A stretch of 64,000 bases of DNA from Planctomycetota bacterium (GTDB lineage Bacteria; Planctomycetota; B15-G4; SIAN01): contig JAEUIC010000023.1 in assembly GCA_016795285.1 (NCBI GenBank), positions 64,001 through 128,000 on the forward strand. The letters are read 5' to 3'. A program made the translations under genes and the position numbers. Each line of letters starts with the position of its first letter. The stretch's first letter is position 1. A model generated the notes under the pieces. That model searched no databases. It was not told the DNA's origin and worked only from the letters and a program-made list of their open reading frames with translations. Of this stretch, positions 36,413 to 45,494 are shown piece after piece.

Positions 36413-37077
36413 GGCGACTCGGGCCGCGGCAGCTTGCGCCGCGCGAGCGTGGTGAGGCGCGCCAGCGCACGCGAGAGGAGCATCCGCGAGTTCGCCTCGC
36501 TGATGGAGAGGTGCGCCGCGATCTCGGCGTGGCTCTTCCCCTCGAGTCGCGAGAGCTGCAGCACCTCGCGCTGGCGCGGCTCGAGCTGCGCGACGCACTC
36601 CTCGACCAGGGCGAGCTCCTCCTGGCGCAGGACGACGGCGCTCGGCGAGACGATCGAGCTGAGCCAGGCGGCGCGCGCGGCATCGGCGGCGCTGGCGGCG
36701 GGGGCGGCGTGCAGCTGGTCGGCGCGCTGCTCGGCGGCCCAGTAGCGGCGGCGGTCGCGGAGCTTGAGCAGCGCCGCTTGGTAGAGCCAGCGCTGGAAGG
36801 GCGTCTCGCCGCGGAACTCCATCTTCTGCGCGCGCAGGTCGGCCAGCACTTCGCGGCAGACCGACTGCACGAGGTCGGCGCCCGACTCGCGGCGCAGCAG
36901 CGCGCCGGCGCGCCGCCGCACGAACCCCTCGAGGCGCGGGAGCTGACGGCGCAGCAGCTCGTCGAGCTCGGCGGGGGGCGGCGCAGGCGACGACTTCGGC
37001 GGCGGCAGGCGCGGCGTCCCGGCCTCGCCCGAGTCGCCCGCCTTGCCGTCATCGGCCGAGTCGGCCGCTTCGCCCAT
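36409..37077 (-). CDS. ECF sigma factor upstream of and coupled to a kinase
   Basis: A 222-residue sigma factor. A Pro/Gly/Asp-rich leader (about 1-35) precedes region 2 (about 45-115: ADLVQSVCREVLADLRAQ and TPFQRWLYQAALLKLRDRRR). Region 4 lies at about 158-215 (EPRQREVLQLSRLEGKSHAE and ISEANSRMLLSRALARL). This resembles the planctomycete ECF groups genetically linked to protein kinases, where phosphorylation rather than an anti-sigma controls activity; that role is inferred here. GAGGAG lies nine bases before ATG 37077. The stop overlaps the kinase start by 4 bp. Confidence 0.9.
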   Translation of the reverse strand: MGEAADSADDGKAGDSGEAGTPRLPPPKSSPAPPPAELDELLRRQLPRLEGFVRRRAGALLRRESGADLVQSVCREVLADLRAQKMEFRGETPFQRWLYQAALLKLRDRRRYWAAEQRADQLHAAPAASAADAARAAWLSSIVSPSAVVLRQEELALVEECVAQLEPRQREVLQLSRLEGKSHAEIAAHLSISEANSRMLLSRALARLTTLARRKLPRPESP

Positions 37078-37236
37078 CGCGTCGTGCTCCTCAGGGCAGA
37101 TGCCGTTCGCCGTGCTCGTCCGGCGCGGGCGCCATGAAAAACGCCGCGCGGCGCGAATCAACGTTGCGTTCGTGCGAGCGCTGCATTGGAGGGGGATCGC
37201 CGGCCGTGTCGTGCGCACCGCCGCAGGAGTCCCCCC

Positions 37237-40200
37237 GTGATCCGCTTCTCGACCAAGACCGCCACCCGCCTCGCGTCGCCGCTGCGGCGGTTCGGTCCGC
37301 TCCTCACCCTCGCCGTGGCGATCGCGGCCACCTCGGCGGCCATCGCCAACCCCGCGGCCGCGACCACGCCGACCGCGAACCAAGCTGCCGCCCCCGCTGC
37401 ACCTCCGCGTGCCGCCGCGCCGCCATCGGCCGTTGCTGGTAGCGGCTTCATCCTGCCGCTCCTCTTCGAGGAGAACCGCGGGCAGAGCGACGCGACGTTC
37501 CCGTTCGTCGCGCGCGCCGGGGTGCTGCGGCTTGCGCTTGCCCCCGATCGCGTCGTGATGGCGCCGGCGCGCGCTACGGCACCGCCGGTCGCCTTCGTGC
37601 TGGAGGGGGCGAGCGCGACCGCGCCGCTGCTCGGCGAATCGCGGCAACTGACGACCGTCCGCTACCGCTTCGGCGGCGCGCGCGCCAGCGCGGCGGGCGC
37701 CGCGGCGACCTTCGCGCAGCTGCGCACCGTCGCGCCGTGGCCCGGCATCGACGTGGTCTGGCACGCGAGCGGCACGCAGCTCGAGTACGACTTCGTGCTG
37801 GCCCCCGGCGCCGATGCGACGGTGATCGCGCTGCGTTTCGAGGGCGTCACTGCGGCGAGCGTCGCAGCCGATGGCGCGCTCGAGCTCGACACGCCGTTCG
37901 GCGCGCTGGTGCAGCCGGCGCCCGCGACGTGGGAGCTCGACGCCGATGGTCGGCGCCATCCGGTCGCTGCGAGCTGGCAGCTGCTGCCGGCCGCGGCCGA
38001 CGGCGCCCCGCGCGCCACCTTCGCGCTCGGCGCTCGCGATGCGCGGCGCCCCCTCGTGATCGACCCGGTGGTCGGCTTCCTCGCGCTGCTCGGCGGCTCC
38101 GGGTTCGGCGACGAGGCGACGGCGATCCACGTCGCGGCCGACCACCTGCTGATCGCCGGCACGGCCGACGGCGCCTCGTTCCCGCGCGGGCAGGGCGGCG
38201 CGTTCCAGCCGTCGGCGGGCGGGCGCGACGCGTTCCTCGCGCGCTTCGACGTGACCGGCCGCACGCTCGAGCAGCTCACCTACTTCGGCGGGAGCGGCGA
38301 CGACACGCCGTCCGCGCTGGTGGTGGCGCCCGATGGCGAGCTCTACATCGCCGGGACGACCGACTCGACCGACCTCCCGGTCACCCTCGGGCCGGGCGCC
38401 GACTTCATCGTCCAGGCGAGCTACGGCGGCGGCCTCGCCGACGCCTTCCTCGCCCGCTTCACGCCTGACTTCGAGCTGAACGGCGCCACCTACCTCGGGG
38501 GCAACGACCGTGACGAGGCGACGGCGCTCGCGTGGCTCGACGACGGCGCGCTGGCGGTGGCCGGCACCACCGGTTCGGCGAACTTCCCGACGCGGTCCGC
38601 CGACGAGCCGACGCGGACCAGCGCCATCGCCGGGTTCCTCGCGCGCGTCGATCCGCGCCTCGACGCGCTCGACTTCTCGACCTACGTGAACGACGGCTCG
38701 CAGGTCGCGCTGCACGCGCTGTGCGCGACGAGCGATGGCGCGCTGGTGGTCGCCGGCGACGCGTGGTCGGGCGCGAGCGGTCGGCAGACGATCCTGCTGC
38801 GCCGGTTCGATGAGGCGGGCGCCGCCGTCGCCTCGCTCCGTTTCGCCAACAACGCGGGACCCGGCGGGCAGTCGGCCGACGCGCTTTGCGAGTTGGCGGA
38901 CGGCCGCCTCGCCCTGGCCGGCGAGACCAATTCCGACGACTTCCCGTCGGTCGAGCCGCCGGCGGGGCAGGTCGATGCGTGCGTCGCCATCGTCGATCCG
39001 TTCCTGCTCGGGATCGACTTCGCGGCGCGGCTCGGCGGCAGCGGCAGCGACTTCGCGCGAGCGATCGCGACGCGCGGCGATCGGCTCTGGATCGGCGGCG
39101 TCTCGACGAGCGCCGACCTGCCGTTCCTCGAACCGCTCTATTCCGGCTCGCAGGAGGGCAACGACCTTGCGCTGCTGGCCGAGTGGGATCTCTCCGGCGG
39201 CGCGCCGCAGCTGGTGCTGTGCACGGCGCTGCCGGTGGTGGAGGAGTGCTCGATCACGGCGCTGCACGCCGAGCCGCAGGCCGACGGCGCGCTGTGGGCG
39301 GCGGGGAGTGTGCGCAGCCGCGGGCCGTCGCTGGCGCTGCGCGCGACCGGGCCGATCGAGTACGTCACCAGCGGCGACGAGCACGACCCGTTCGTGCTGC
39401 GGCTCGACCATGGCGCGCCGCCGGTGCTGGCGGAGTACGGCCACGTCCTGGTGATCGACTCGATCACGCTCGATCCGAGCGGCACGAGCTACGAGTTCTT
39501 CGTCGAGCGGCGCGGCGACACGACGACCACCCAGTACCTCACGTGGGAGCTGCGCGACGCCGACACGCAGGCGCTGCTCGACAACGACGTGCTGCTGTTC
39601 GCGCCCGGCAACACCCTCGTCGCGGCGATCGCCAACCTCGCGCGCGCCACCGACGACGTCGAGATCTGGCTCGCCGTCGAGGGGGTGGATGTCGGCTTCC
39701 TGCCGGGCAAGGAGGTGCTGCATCTGACGATCGGCACGAGCGGCGGCGATCCCTACGGCGACGGCGAGGGGAGCGGCGGCGATGGCGCCTCGTCGAGCGG
39801 CGGCGGCGGCGACTCCGGCGGATGGGGCCGCTTCATCACGAACGACTGCGCCTGCGTGCGCATCGTCGGCGAGCTGCCGGGCGGCGCACGCGGGCTCGAC
39901 GCGTTGCGCGCGCTGCGCGATCGCGTGCTGGCACGTGCCGATGCCGGGCGCTCCTTCACCCGCGCCTACTACGACTGGTCCGCGCGCGCCGTGCCGTGGC
40001 TCGACGCCCACCCCTTCGTGCTGGCGCTGCTGCGCGTCACGGTCGGACCGCTGATCGCGCTGCTCGGCATGCCGTGGCTGGTGGCGCTGCTGTTCGCGGC
40101 GTGGTGGGGGCGCGGGGCGGTGCGACGGGCGGTGCGATGCGGGGCGCGCCGGCTCGCGCTGGCGCGGCTCGCCGTTCAGCTCGCGATCAGCGGCCAGACC

Positions 40201-40281
40201 AGCGGCGCCACGGTGATGGTCACCGCCATCACCAGCAGGTCGAGCGCGATGCCGACGCGCAGGAAGTCGGAGAACTTGTAG
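37237..40281 (+). CDS. Secreted SBBP/beta-propeller protein with CFI-box-like C-terminus
   Basis: A 1,014-residue exported protein. A signal peptide occupies about 1-40. FEENRGQSDATFPFVAR (near 77-93) opens a DUF7948-type domain common at the head of SBBP-repeat proteins. About 290-720 carries six or more propeller repeats with the pattern FLARF / YLGG / ATALA / GTT (for example TYFGGSGDDTPSALVV, TYLGGNDRDEATALAW). After a Gly/Asp/Ser-rich linker, residues about 871-965 match the end of CFI-box-CTERM proteins (LDALRALRDRVLARADAGRS, YYDWSARAVPWLDAHPFV), then a hydrophobic helix and basic tail. The usual CFIAT box is altered to CACVRI. GTG 37237 has AGGAG at seven bases. The last 106 bp overlap the convergent permease gene. 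Confidence 0.8.
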   Translation: MIRFSTKTATRLASPLRRFGPLLTLAVAIAATSAAIANPAAATTPTANQAAAPAAPPRAAAPPSAVAGSGFILPLLFEENRGQSDATFPFVARAGVLRLALAPDRVVMAPARATAPPVAFVLEGASATAPLLGESRQLTTVRYRFGGARASAAGAAATFAQLRTVAPWPGIDVVWHASGTQLEYDFVLAPGADATVIALRFEGVTAASVAADGALELDTPFGALVQPAPATWELDADGRRHPVAASWQLLPAAADGAPRATFALGARDARRPLVIDPVVGFLALLGGSGFGDEATAIHVAADHLLIAGTADGASFPRGQGGAFQPSAGGRDAFLARFDVTGRTLEQLTYFGGSGDDTPSALVVAPDGELYIAGTTDSTDLPVTLGPGADFIVQASYGGGLADAFLARFTPDFELNGATYLGGNDRDEATALAWLDDGALAVAGTTGSANFPTRSADEPTRTSAIAGFLARVDPRLDALDFSTYVNDGSQVALHALCATSDGALVVAGDAWSGASGRQTILLRRFDEAGAAVASLRFANNAGPGGQSADALCELADGRLALAGETNSDDFPSVEPPAGQVDACVAIVDPFLLGIDFAARLGGSGSDFARAIATRGDRLWIGGVSTSADLPFLEPLYSGSQEGNDLALLAEWDLSGGAPQLVLCTALPVVEECSITALHAEPQADGALWAAGSVRSRGPSLALRATGPIEYVTSGDEHDPFVLRLDHGAPPVLAEYGHVLVIDSITLDPSGTSYEFFVERRGDTTTTQYLTWELRDADTQALLDNDVLLFAPGNTLVAAIANLARATDDVEIWLAVEGVDVGFLPGKEVLHLTIGTSGGDPYGDGEGSGGDGASSSGGGGDSGGWGRFITNDCACVRIVGELPGGARGLDALRALRDRVLARADAGRSFTRAYYDWSARAVPWLDAHPFVLALLRVTVGPLIALLGMPWLVALLFAAWWGRGAVRRAVRCGARRLALARLAVQLAISGQTSGATVMVTAITSRSSAMPTRRKSENL

Positions 40282-41969
40282 CCGCCCGGCCCGTAGACCA
40301 TGAGGTGGGTCTGGTAGCCGAAGGGCGTCGCGAAGCCGCAGGACGCCGCGATCATGATCGCGACGAGGAACGGCTTCGGATCGGCGCCGAGCGACTGCGC
40401 GGTGGCCATGGTGATCGGGTACATGAGCGCGGCGGTGGCGTTGTTGCTCAAGAGTTCGGTCAGCACCATCGTCGTGAAGTAGATCACCACCAGCGCGAGC
40501 CACGGGCTGCCGTGGACCAGGCCGACCGCGCCGTTGGCGATGGTCGCCGCGAGGCCGGTGGTGCGCATCGTCTCGCCGATGCCGAGCGCCGCGGCGATGG
40601 TGATCAGCACCTCCCAGTCGAGGCTCCGGCGCGCCGCCTGCGTGTTGCAGCAACCGGTGAGCAGCATCGCCATCGCGGCCAGCAGGCCGGCGTGCATCAT
40701 CGAGAGCCACTCGAAGCCGGCGACCACGACCATCGCCACCGTGATGCCGGCGGCGAGCCACGCCTTCTCGTGGCCGGGCGGCGTCGAGTCGGAGAGCTTC
40801 GAGACCAGGAAGAAGTCCTTCGAGTTCTTCTGCTGGTCGGCGAACTCGGGGTGCGCCTCGAGCAGCAGCGTGTCGCCCGGCCGCAGCACGATGTCGCCGA
40901 TCTTCTGCTTCAAGCGATGGCCGGCGCGCGCCACCGCGATGACGGCGGCGTTGTAGACGCTGCGGAACTTGCCCTCGCGGATCGACTGGCCGACCAGCCG
41001 GCAGTGGCCGGAGACGACCGCCTCGATCATGCAGCGCTCGGCGCGCGGCGCGTCGAGCTTGAAGATCTGGTTGGTGGCGGGGCGCAGGCCGCGGATCTTC
41101 TGCAGGTCGACGACCGAGTCGACGATGCCGACGAAGACGAGGCGATCGCCCGCCTCGAGCAGGTCGGTCGAGGAGACGGCCGGCAGCACGTGGCCGCGCC
41201 GCTCGATCTCGGCGAGGTAGACGCCGGGCAGGCCGCGCAGCCCCGCCGCCTCGATCGTCTTGCCGGCGAGCGGGCTGCCGGGCTCGACCTCCATGCTGAC
41301 GGTGTACTCGCGCGCGTTGGCGCCGACGTCGAGCGTCGACTTGCGATCGGGCAGGAGCCAGCGGCCGGTCAGCACGAGGAAGGTGATGCCGATCACGGTG
41401 CACGGCACGCCGACCCACGCGAGGTCGAACATCCGCAGCAGGTCGTGGCGACCCGTCTCCGCGACGACGAGGCCGGCGATCACCATGTTGGTGCTGGTGC
41501 CGATGAGCGTGCAGATGCCGCCGAGGATCGTGGAGAACGACAGCGGGATGTAGAGCTTGGACGGCGCGATGCCGGTGCGCTTGCAGAGGTCGCTCACCAC
41601 CGGCAGGAACATCGCCACGATCGGCGTGTTGTTGAGGAAGGGCGAGAGGATCGAGCACGGCACCATCACGCGCAGCTGCGCCGAGCTCACCGACTTCGGG
41701 CGGCCGAGCAGCGGCTTGGTCAGCATCTGCATCGCGCCGGTGCGCGAGAGGCCGGTCACCACCACGTAGAGGACCGCCACCGTCACCAGCGCGTCGTTGC
41801 CGAGCCCGGCGACCAGCTTCGCGCCGCTCGGGAACTTGTCGCTCCAGAGGCCCGCGGTCATGAACGCCGCCAGCGTCCCGACCATCACCATGTCGGTCGC
41901 GAAGTTCTTCGCCAGCGCCGCCACCATCAGCAGCAGCACGACGAGCGTGAACCACGACTCCCAGGTCAT
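40176..41969 (-). CDS. SLC13/DASS-family permease with two TrkA-C domains
   Basis: A 597-residue transporter. About 11 membrane helices are split by a cytoplasmic block (about 205-400) holding two TrkA_C/RCK_C domains (VEPGSPLAGKTIEAAGLRG and VVSGHCRLVGQSIREGKFRS, each with a closing GDRLVFVG or GDTLLLEA turn). SPFLNNTPIVAMFLP and LTELLSNNATAALMYPI are the two SNT-like signature hairpins that bind Na+ and the anion. Members carry sulfate or dicarboxylates; the substrate cannot be fixed from sequence. ATG 41969 gives MTWESWFTLVV. The gene is alone; its 3' end overlaps the convergent SBBP-protein gene by 106 bp. Confidence 0.92.
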   Translation of the reverse strand: MTWESWFTLVVLLLMVAALAKNFATDMVMVGTLAAFMTAGLWSDKFPSGAKLVAGLGNDALVTVAVLYVVVTGLSRTGAMQMLTKPLLGRPKSVSSAQLRVMVPCSILSPFLNNTPIVAMFLPVVSDLCKRTGIAPSKLYIPLSFSTILGGICTLIGTSTNMVIAGLVVAETGRHDLLRMFDLAWVGVPCTVIGITFLVLTGRWLLPDRKSTLDVGANAREYTVSMEVEPGSPLAGKTIEAAGLRGLPGVYLAEIERRGHVLPAVSSTDLLEAGDRLVFVGIVDSVVDLQKIRGLRPATNQIFKLDAPRAERCMIEAVVSGHCRLVGQSIREGKFRSVYNAAVIAVARAGHRLKQKIGDIVLRPGDTLLLEAHPEFADQQKNSKDFFLVSKLSDSTPPGHEKAWLAAGITVAMVVVAGFEWLSMMHAGLLAAMAMLLTGCCNTQAARRSLDWEVLITIAAALGIGETMRTTGLAATIANGAVGLVHGSPWLALVVIYFTTMVLTELLSNNATAALMYPITMATAQSLGADPKPFLVAIMIAASCGFATPFGYQTHLMVYGPGGYKFSDFLRVGIALDLLVMAVTITVAPLVWPLIAS

Positions 41970-42145
41970 CCGGCGGCTTCCTCGAGGAGAGCGAACGAGC
42001 GCGGCACGGTAGCGCCGTCGGCCAAGGAGCGGTCGCGACCTGAGCCCGCGCGGAGCGCTGCGCCGGATGAGCCTTGCCGGCCGTCGTTCCGGCGAGAGGG
42101 GAGGGCACGCGAACCCGATCGCCCTCTTTCGCACGGGAACCTGCC

Positions 42146-44311
42146 ATGACCCTTCCGGAACGGCCGTCCTCCCATTCGCGCTCGCGAGCGTTCGCGCGGT
42201 CGCTCCTCCTTCCCGTCGCCTTGCTCGCTGGCTGCGGCGGCGGCGGGGGCAGCGCCGGTCGGACCATCCGCGCCTCGACGGCCAGGGTCCTCTTCCCGCC
42301 GGCGCGCTCGCAGACCGACGCGACCAGCATCACCGTGCGCGGCACGGCGAGCGACCCGGACGGCGTGGTCGCCGTCTCGGTCGCCGGCGTCCCGGCGAAG
42401 AGCAGCGACGGGTTCGCGACTTGGACGGCCTTCGTGCCGCTCGGCCCGGGACGGCAGGAACTGCCGATCGACGTGACCGACGCGCGGGGCGCCATCGCGC
42501 GCGGCGTCGCGCGGCTCGAGGTCGAGGTCGAGCCGGCGCGGATCTCGCCGGTCGGGATGGCGTTCGACGCAGCGACCGACCAGCTCTACGTCGTCGAGCG
42601 CGTCCCCCCGCAGGTCATCGCCTTCGACCTGGCGAGCGGCGACGCGCGGCGCGTCTCCGGCGTCGACACCGGCTCGGGCCCGCGATTCGGTGCGGTCCTC
42701 GGGATCGACGTCGACTCCGCGAGCCAGACGCTCTACGTCGCGGGGCAGGACGAGGACGGCCTGGACGCGCTCTTCTCCGTCGATCCCGGCAGCGGCGATC
42801 GCAAGATCGTCCGCGGCAACGGGAAGGGCAGCGGCGTCACGCTCTTCTCCATCGACGACGTCGCGGTCGATCCGCCGGCGGGCATCGCCTACGTCGCCGA
42901 CTTCGACTGCGTGCTGGCCGTCGAGCTGGCGAGCGGCGCGACCTCCGTGGTCTCCTCCAACTCGGTCGGAAGCGGACCGAAGTTCAGCTTCCTCTCGGGC
43001 ATCGTCCTCGATCGAACCGCGCAGCGCGCGTACGTGACCGATGAGCAGGAGGATGCGCTCTTCGCCGTCGATCTCGCCACCGGCGATCGCACGCTGATCA
43101 GCGATTCCACGCGCGGCAACGGTCCGGCGCTGTCGAACCCGGAAGGGCTCGGGCTGCGCGGCGATCTCGCGACGGCGCTGGTGGCCAGCAGCAACGGTGC
43201 GGTGCTCCTGGTCGACCTCCTGTCCGGCAACCGGACGATCGTCAGCGACGACGCCACCGGGAGCGGGATCGAGCTCGACCAGCCGTGGGACGTCGCCGAG
43301 CTCGGGGCGGGCAGCGGAGAGCTCGCCGTCGTCGATGAGGACACCGGCTACGTGATCCGCATCGATGCGGCGAGCGGCGATCGCGTCGCGCTGGGCGACG
43401 ACCTGACCGGCAGCGGACCGCTGCTGAACGAGGCGATCGACTTCGCGCGCGATCCGGCGCGCCGCCGCGTCATCGCGGCGCGATTGGCCGATCCGCCGCT
43501 GATGGCGATCGACGACGCCACTGGCGACCGCGCGGTCCTCTCCGGCACCGGGTTCGGCGCCGGCCCGACGTTCACCAGCTGCAGCGCGGTGGCGGTGGAC
43601 GAGGCGCGCGACCGGGTCTACGCCGCGCGCGGGAGTCAGCTCCTCGCCGTCGATCTCGCGACAGGTGACCGCACGTTGGTGAGCGACGCCACGCGCGGGG
43701 TCGGGCCGCTGCCGGCCTTCGCGGAGCTCGCCTACGACGCGGTGCACGACGTGCTCTTCGCGCTCGGGAGCGACGGCACCTTCCCGTCGCCGCTGATCGC
43801 GATCGACCCGGAGACCGGCGACCGCACGCTGGTGTCGGGGACGACGCGCGGCAGCGGGCCGCACATCGACTTCACCTTCGAGATGGAGGTCGATCCGGCC
43901 AACAACCGCGCGCTGCTGGTGAACTTCCTGCCCGACGCGGTGATCGCGGTCGATCTGGTGACCGGCAACCGCTCGATCTTCAGCGGCGCGGACGGCGGGG
44001 CCGACGTCGGCGCCGGACCCGCGGTCGACCACCCCTTCGCGCTGGTCGTCGATCTCGAACGACGCCGTGCGCTGGTCGCCTGCCTCGACACGGCGGTGAC
44101 CGGTTCGCCGTCGTACCTCCTGGCCGTCGACCTCGACAGCGGCGATCGCACGCAGCTCTCCTCGGAGCTCGACGGCGGCGGGAGCATCCTCCGCTTCGAC
44201 CTGCTCGAGCTCGGCGACGATCCGGGCCAGCTGCGGGCGTTCGGCGCCTTCGGGCCGCGCAGCTACCTCGTCGACCTCGGGAGCGGCGACCGCGTGATCT
44301 ACTCGAAGTGA
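42146..44311 (+). CDS. Beta-propeller lipoprotein
   Basis: A 721-residue lipoprotein. The signal ends in lipobox LLAGC with the lipid-bearing cysteine at C30, followed by a Gly-rich spacer. Residues about 45-130 look like an Ig/Big-type beta domain (TVRGTASDPDGVVAVSVAGV). From about 140 to the end there are about ten repeats of the pattern AxDxxTGDRTxVSxxTxGxGP (for example FAVDLATGDRTLISD and IAIDPETGDRTLVSG), which build an NHL/YVTN-like propeller. It should sit on the outer face of a membrane. No enzymatic residues are evident. It is divergent from the SLC13 permease across 176 bp. Confidence 0.82.
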   Translation: MTLPERPSSHSRSRAFARSLLLPVALLAGCGGGGGSAGRTIRASTARVLFPPARSQTDATSITVRGTASDPDGVVAVSVAGVPAKSSDGFATWTAFVPLGPGRQELPIDVTDARGAIARGVARLEVEVEPARISPVGMAFDAATDQLYVVERVPPQVIAFDLASGDARRVSGVDTGSGPRFGAVLGIDVDSASQTLYVAGQDEDGLDALFSVDPGSGDRKIVRGNGKGSGVTLFSIDDVAVDPPAGIAYVADFDCVLAVELASGATSVVSSNSVGSGPKFSFLSGIVLDRTAQRAYVTDEQEDALFAVDLATGDRTLISDSTRGNGPALSNPEGLGLRGDLATALVASSNGAVLLVDLLSGNRTIVSDDATGSGIELDQPWDVAELGAGSGELAVVDEDTGYVIRIDAASGDRVALGDDLTGSGPLLNEAIDFARDPARRRVIAARLADPPLMAIDDATGDRAVLSGTGFGAGPTFTSCSAVAVDEARDRVYAARGSQLLAVDLATGDRTLVSDATRGVGPLPAFAELAYDAVHDVLFALGSDGTFPSPLIAIDPETGDRTLVSGTTRGSGPHIDFTFEMEVDPANNRALLVNFLPDAVIAVDLVTGNRSIFSGADGGADVGAGPAVDHPFALVVDLERRRALVACLDTAVTGSPSYLLAVDLDSGDRTQLSSELDGGGSILRFDLLELGDDPGQLRAFGAFGPRSYLVDLGSGDRVIYSK

Positions 44312-44384
44312 GATGGGCGCGCGCGCGGTCGCACGCCGCCGAGGAGCGCTAACCTGCGGCGCCCTTCGTCGCCGGAGCCCACGC

Positions 44385-45467
44385 ATGCCCGCCCTCTTCA
44401 CCCCGCTCGCGCTCAAGTCGGTCACGCTGCGCAACCGCGTGATCGTCTCGCCGATGTGCCAGTACTCCTCGGAGGAGGGCAAGGCGACCGACTGGCACCT
44501 GGTCCACCTGGGCGCGCGCGCGGTGGGGGGCGCCGGCCTCGTCATCGCGGAGGCGACCGCGGTCTCGCCGGAGGGGCGCATCAGCCATGGCGACGCCGGT
44601 CTCTGGAACGACGCGCAGATCGAGCCGCTGCAGCGCATCAACCGCTTCGTCGAGCAGCACGGCGCCGTCGCCGGCGTGCAGATCGGCCACGCCGGCCGCA
44701 AGGCGAGCGCGCAGCGGCCGTGGGAGGGCGACAAGCACCTCGGCCCCGACGAGAAGCCGTGGCCGATCCTCGCCCCGTCCGCCGTCGCGTTCGGCGCCTA
44801 CCTGCCGGTGACGCCCGCCGCGATGTCGAAGGACGACATCGTGCGCGTGCGCGGCAACTTCGCCGCGGCCGCCAAGCGCGCGCTCGCCGCCGGCTACCGC
44901 TTCCTCGAGCTCCACTTCGCGCACGGCTACCTCGCGCACGAGTTCTTCTCGCCGCTCGCCAACCAGCGCAGCGACGAGTACGGCGGCAGCTTCGAGAACC
45001 GCTGCCGCTTCCTGGTCGAGACGTTCGACGCGGTGCGCGCGGTCTGGCCGGAGCACCTCCCGCTGGCGGTCCGCCTCTCGGTCACCGACTGGGCGGAAGG
45101 GGGCGTCACCGTCGAGGAGTCGATCGAGCTGCTGAAGAAGCTGAAGGGGCGCGGGCTCGACTTCATCGACGTGAGCCAGGGGTTCGTCACCCCCGACATC
45201 TCGAAGATCCCGTGGGGCCCTGGCTTCATGGTGCCGACCACCGCGCGCATCCGCCGCGAGGTCGGCCTGCCGTGCGGCGCCGGCTGGATGATCAGCGAGC
45301 CGGCCGCCGCCGATGCGATCGTGCAGGACGGCCACGCCGACGGCGTGATCCTCGCGCGCGAGATGCTGAAGGACCCTTACTGGCCCTTCCACGCCGCGAA
45401 GGCCCTGGGCGTCGACAAGCCGCAGCAGCTCCTGCCGGTGCAGTACAGCCACTGGCTCAAGCGGTAG
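44385..45467 (+). CDS. Old yellow enzyme, YqjM/NamA-type NADH:flavin oxidoreductase
   Basis: A 360-residue FMN ene-reductase. The YqjM-class markers are present: SPMCQYSS with C25 and Y27, GVQIGHAGRKAS for the flavin, the substrate histidines in LHFAHGYLAHEF and the signature SPLANQRSDEYGGSFENR. It reduces activated C=C bonds or nitro compounds using NAD(P)H in the cytoplasm; the physiological substrate is unknown. GGAG lies seven bases before ATG 44385. It follows the lipoprotein gene by 73 bp but shows no functional tie, and faces the chemoreceptor gene tail to tail across 27 bp. Confidence 0.94.
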   Translation: MPALFTPLALKSVTLRNRVIVSPMCQYSSEEGKATDWHLVHLGARAVGGAGLVIAEATAVSPEGRISHGDAGLWNDAQIEPLQRINRFVEQHGAVAGVQIGHAGRKASAQRPWEGDKHLGPDEKPWPILAPSAVAFGAYLPVTPAAMSKDDIVRVRGNFAAAAKRALAAGYRFLELHFAHGYLAHEFFSPLANQRSDEYGGSFENRCRFLVETFDAVRAVWPEHLPLAVRLSVTDWAEGGVTVEESIELLKKLKGRGLDFIDVSQGFVTPDISKIPWGPGFMVPTTARIRREVGLPCGAGWMISEPAAADAIVQDGHADGVILAREMLKDPYWPFHAAKALGVDKPQQLLPVQYSHWLKR

Positions 45468-45494
45468 CGGTCATCGGCGCGCGCGCCGCGGCGC

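Noticed and set aside
37078..42495. Very long minus-strand frame continuing upstream of the ECF sigma factor
   Set aside because: Only the last 222 codons are the sigma factor. The rest is low-complexity and runs antisense to the SBBP gene and out of frame over the permease.
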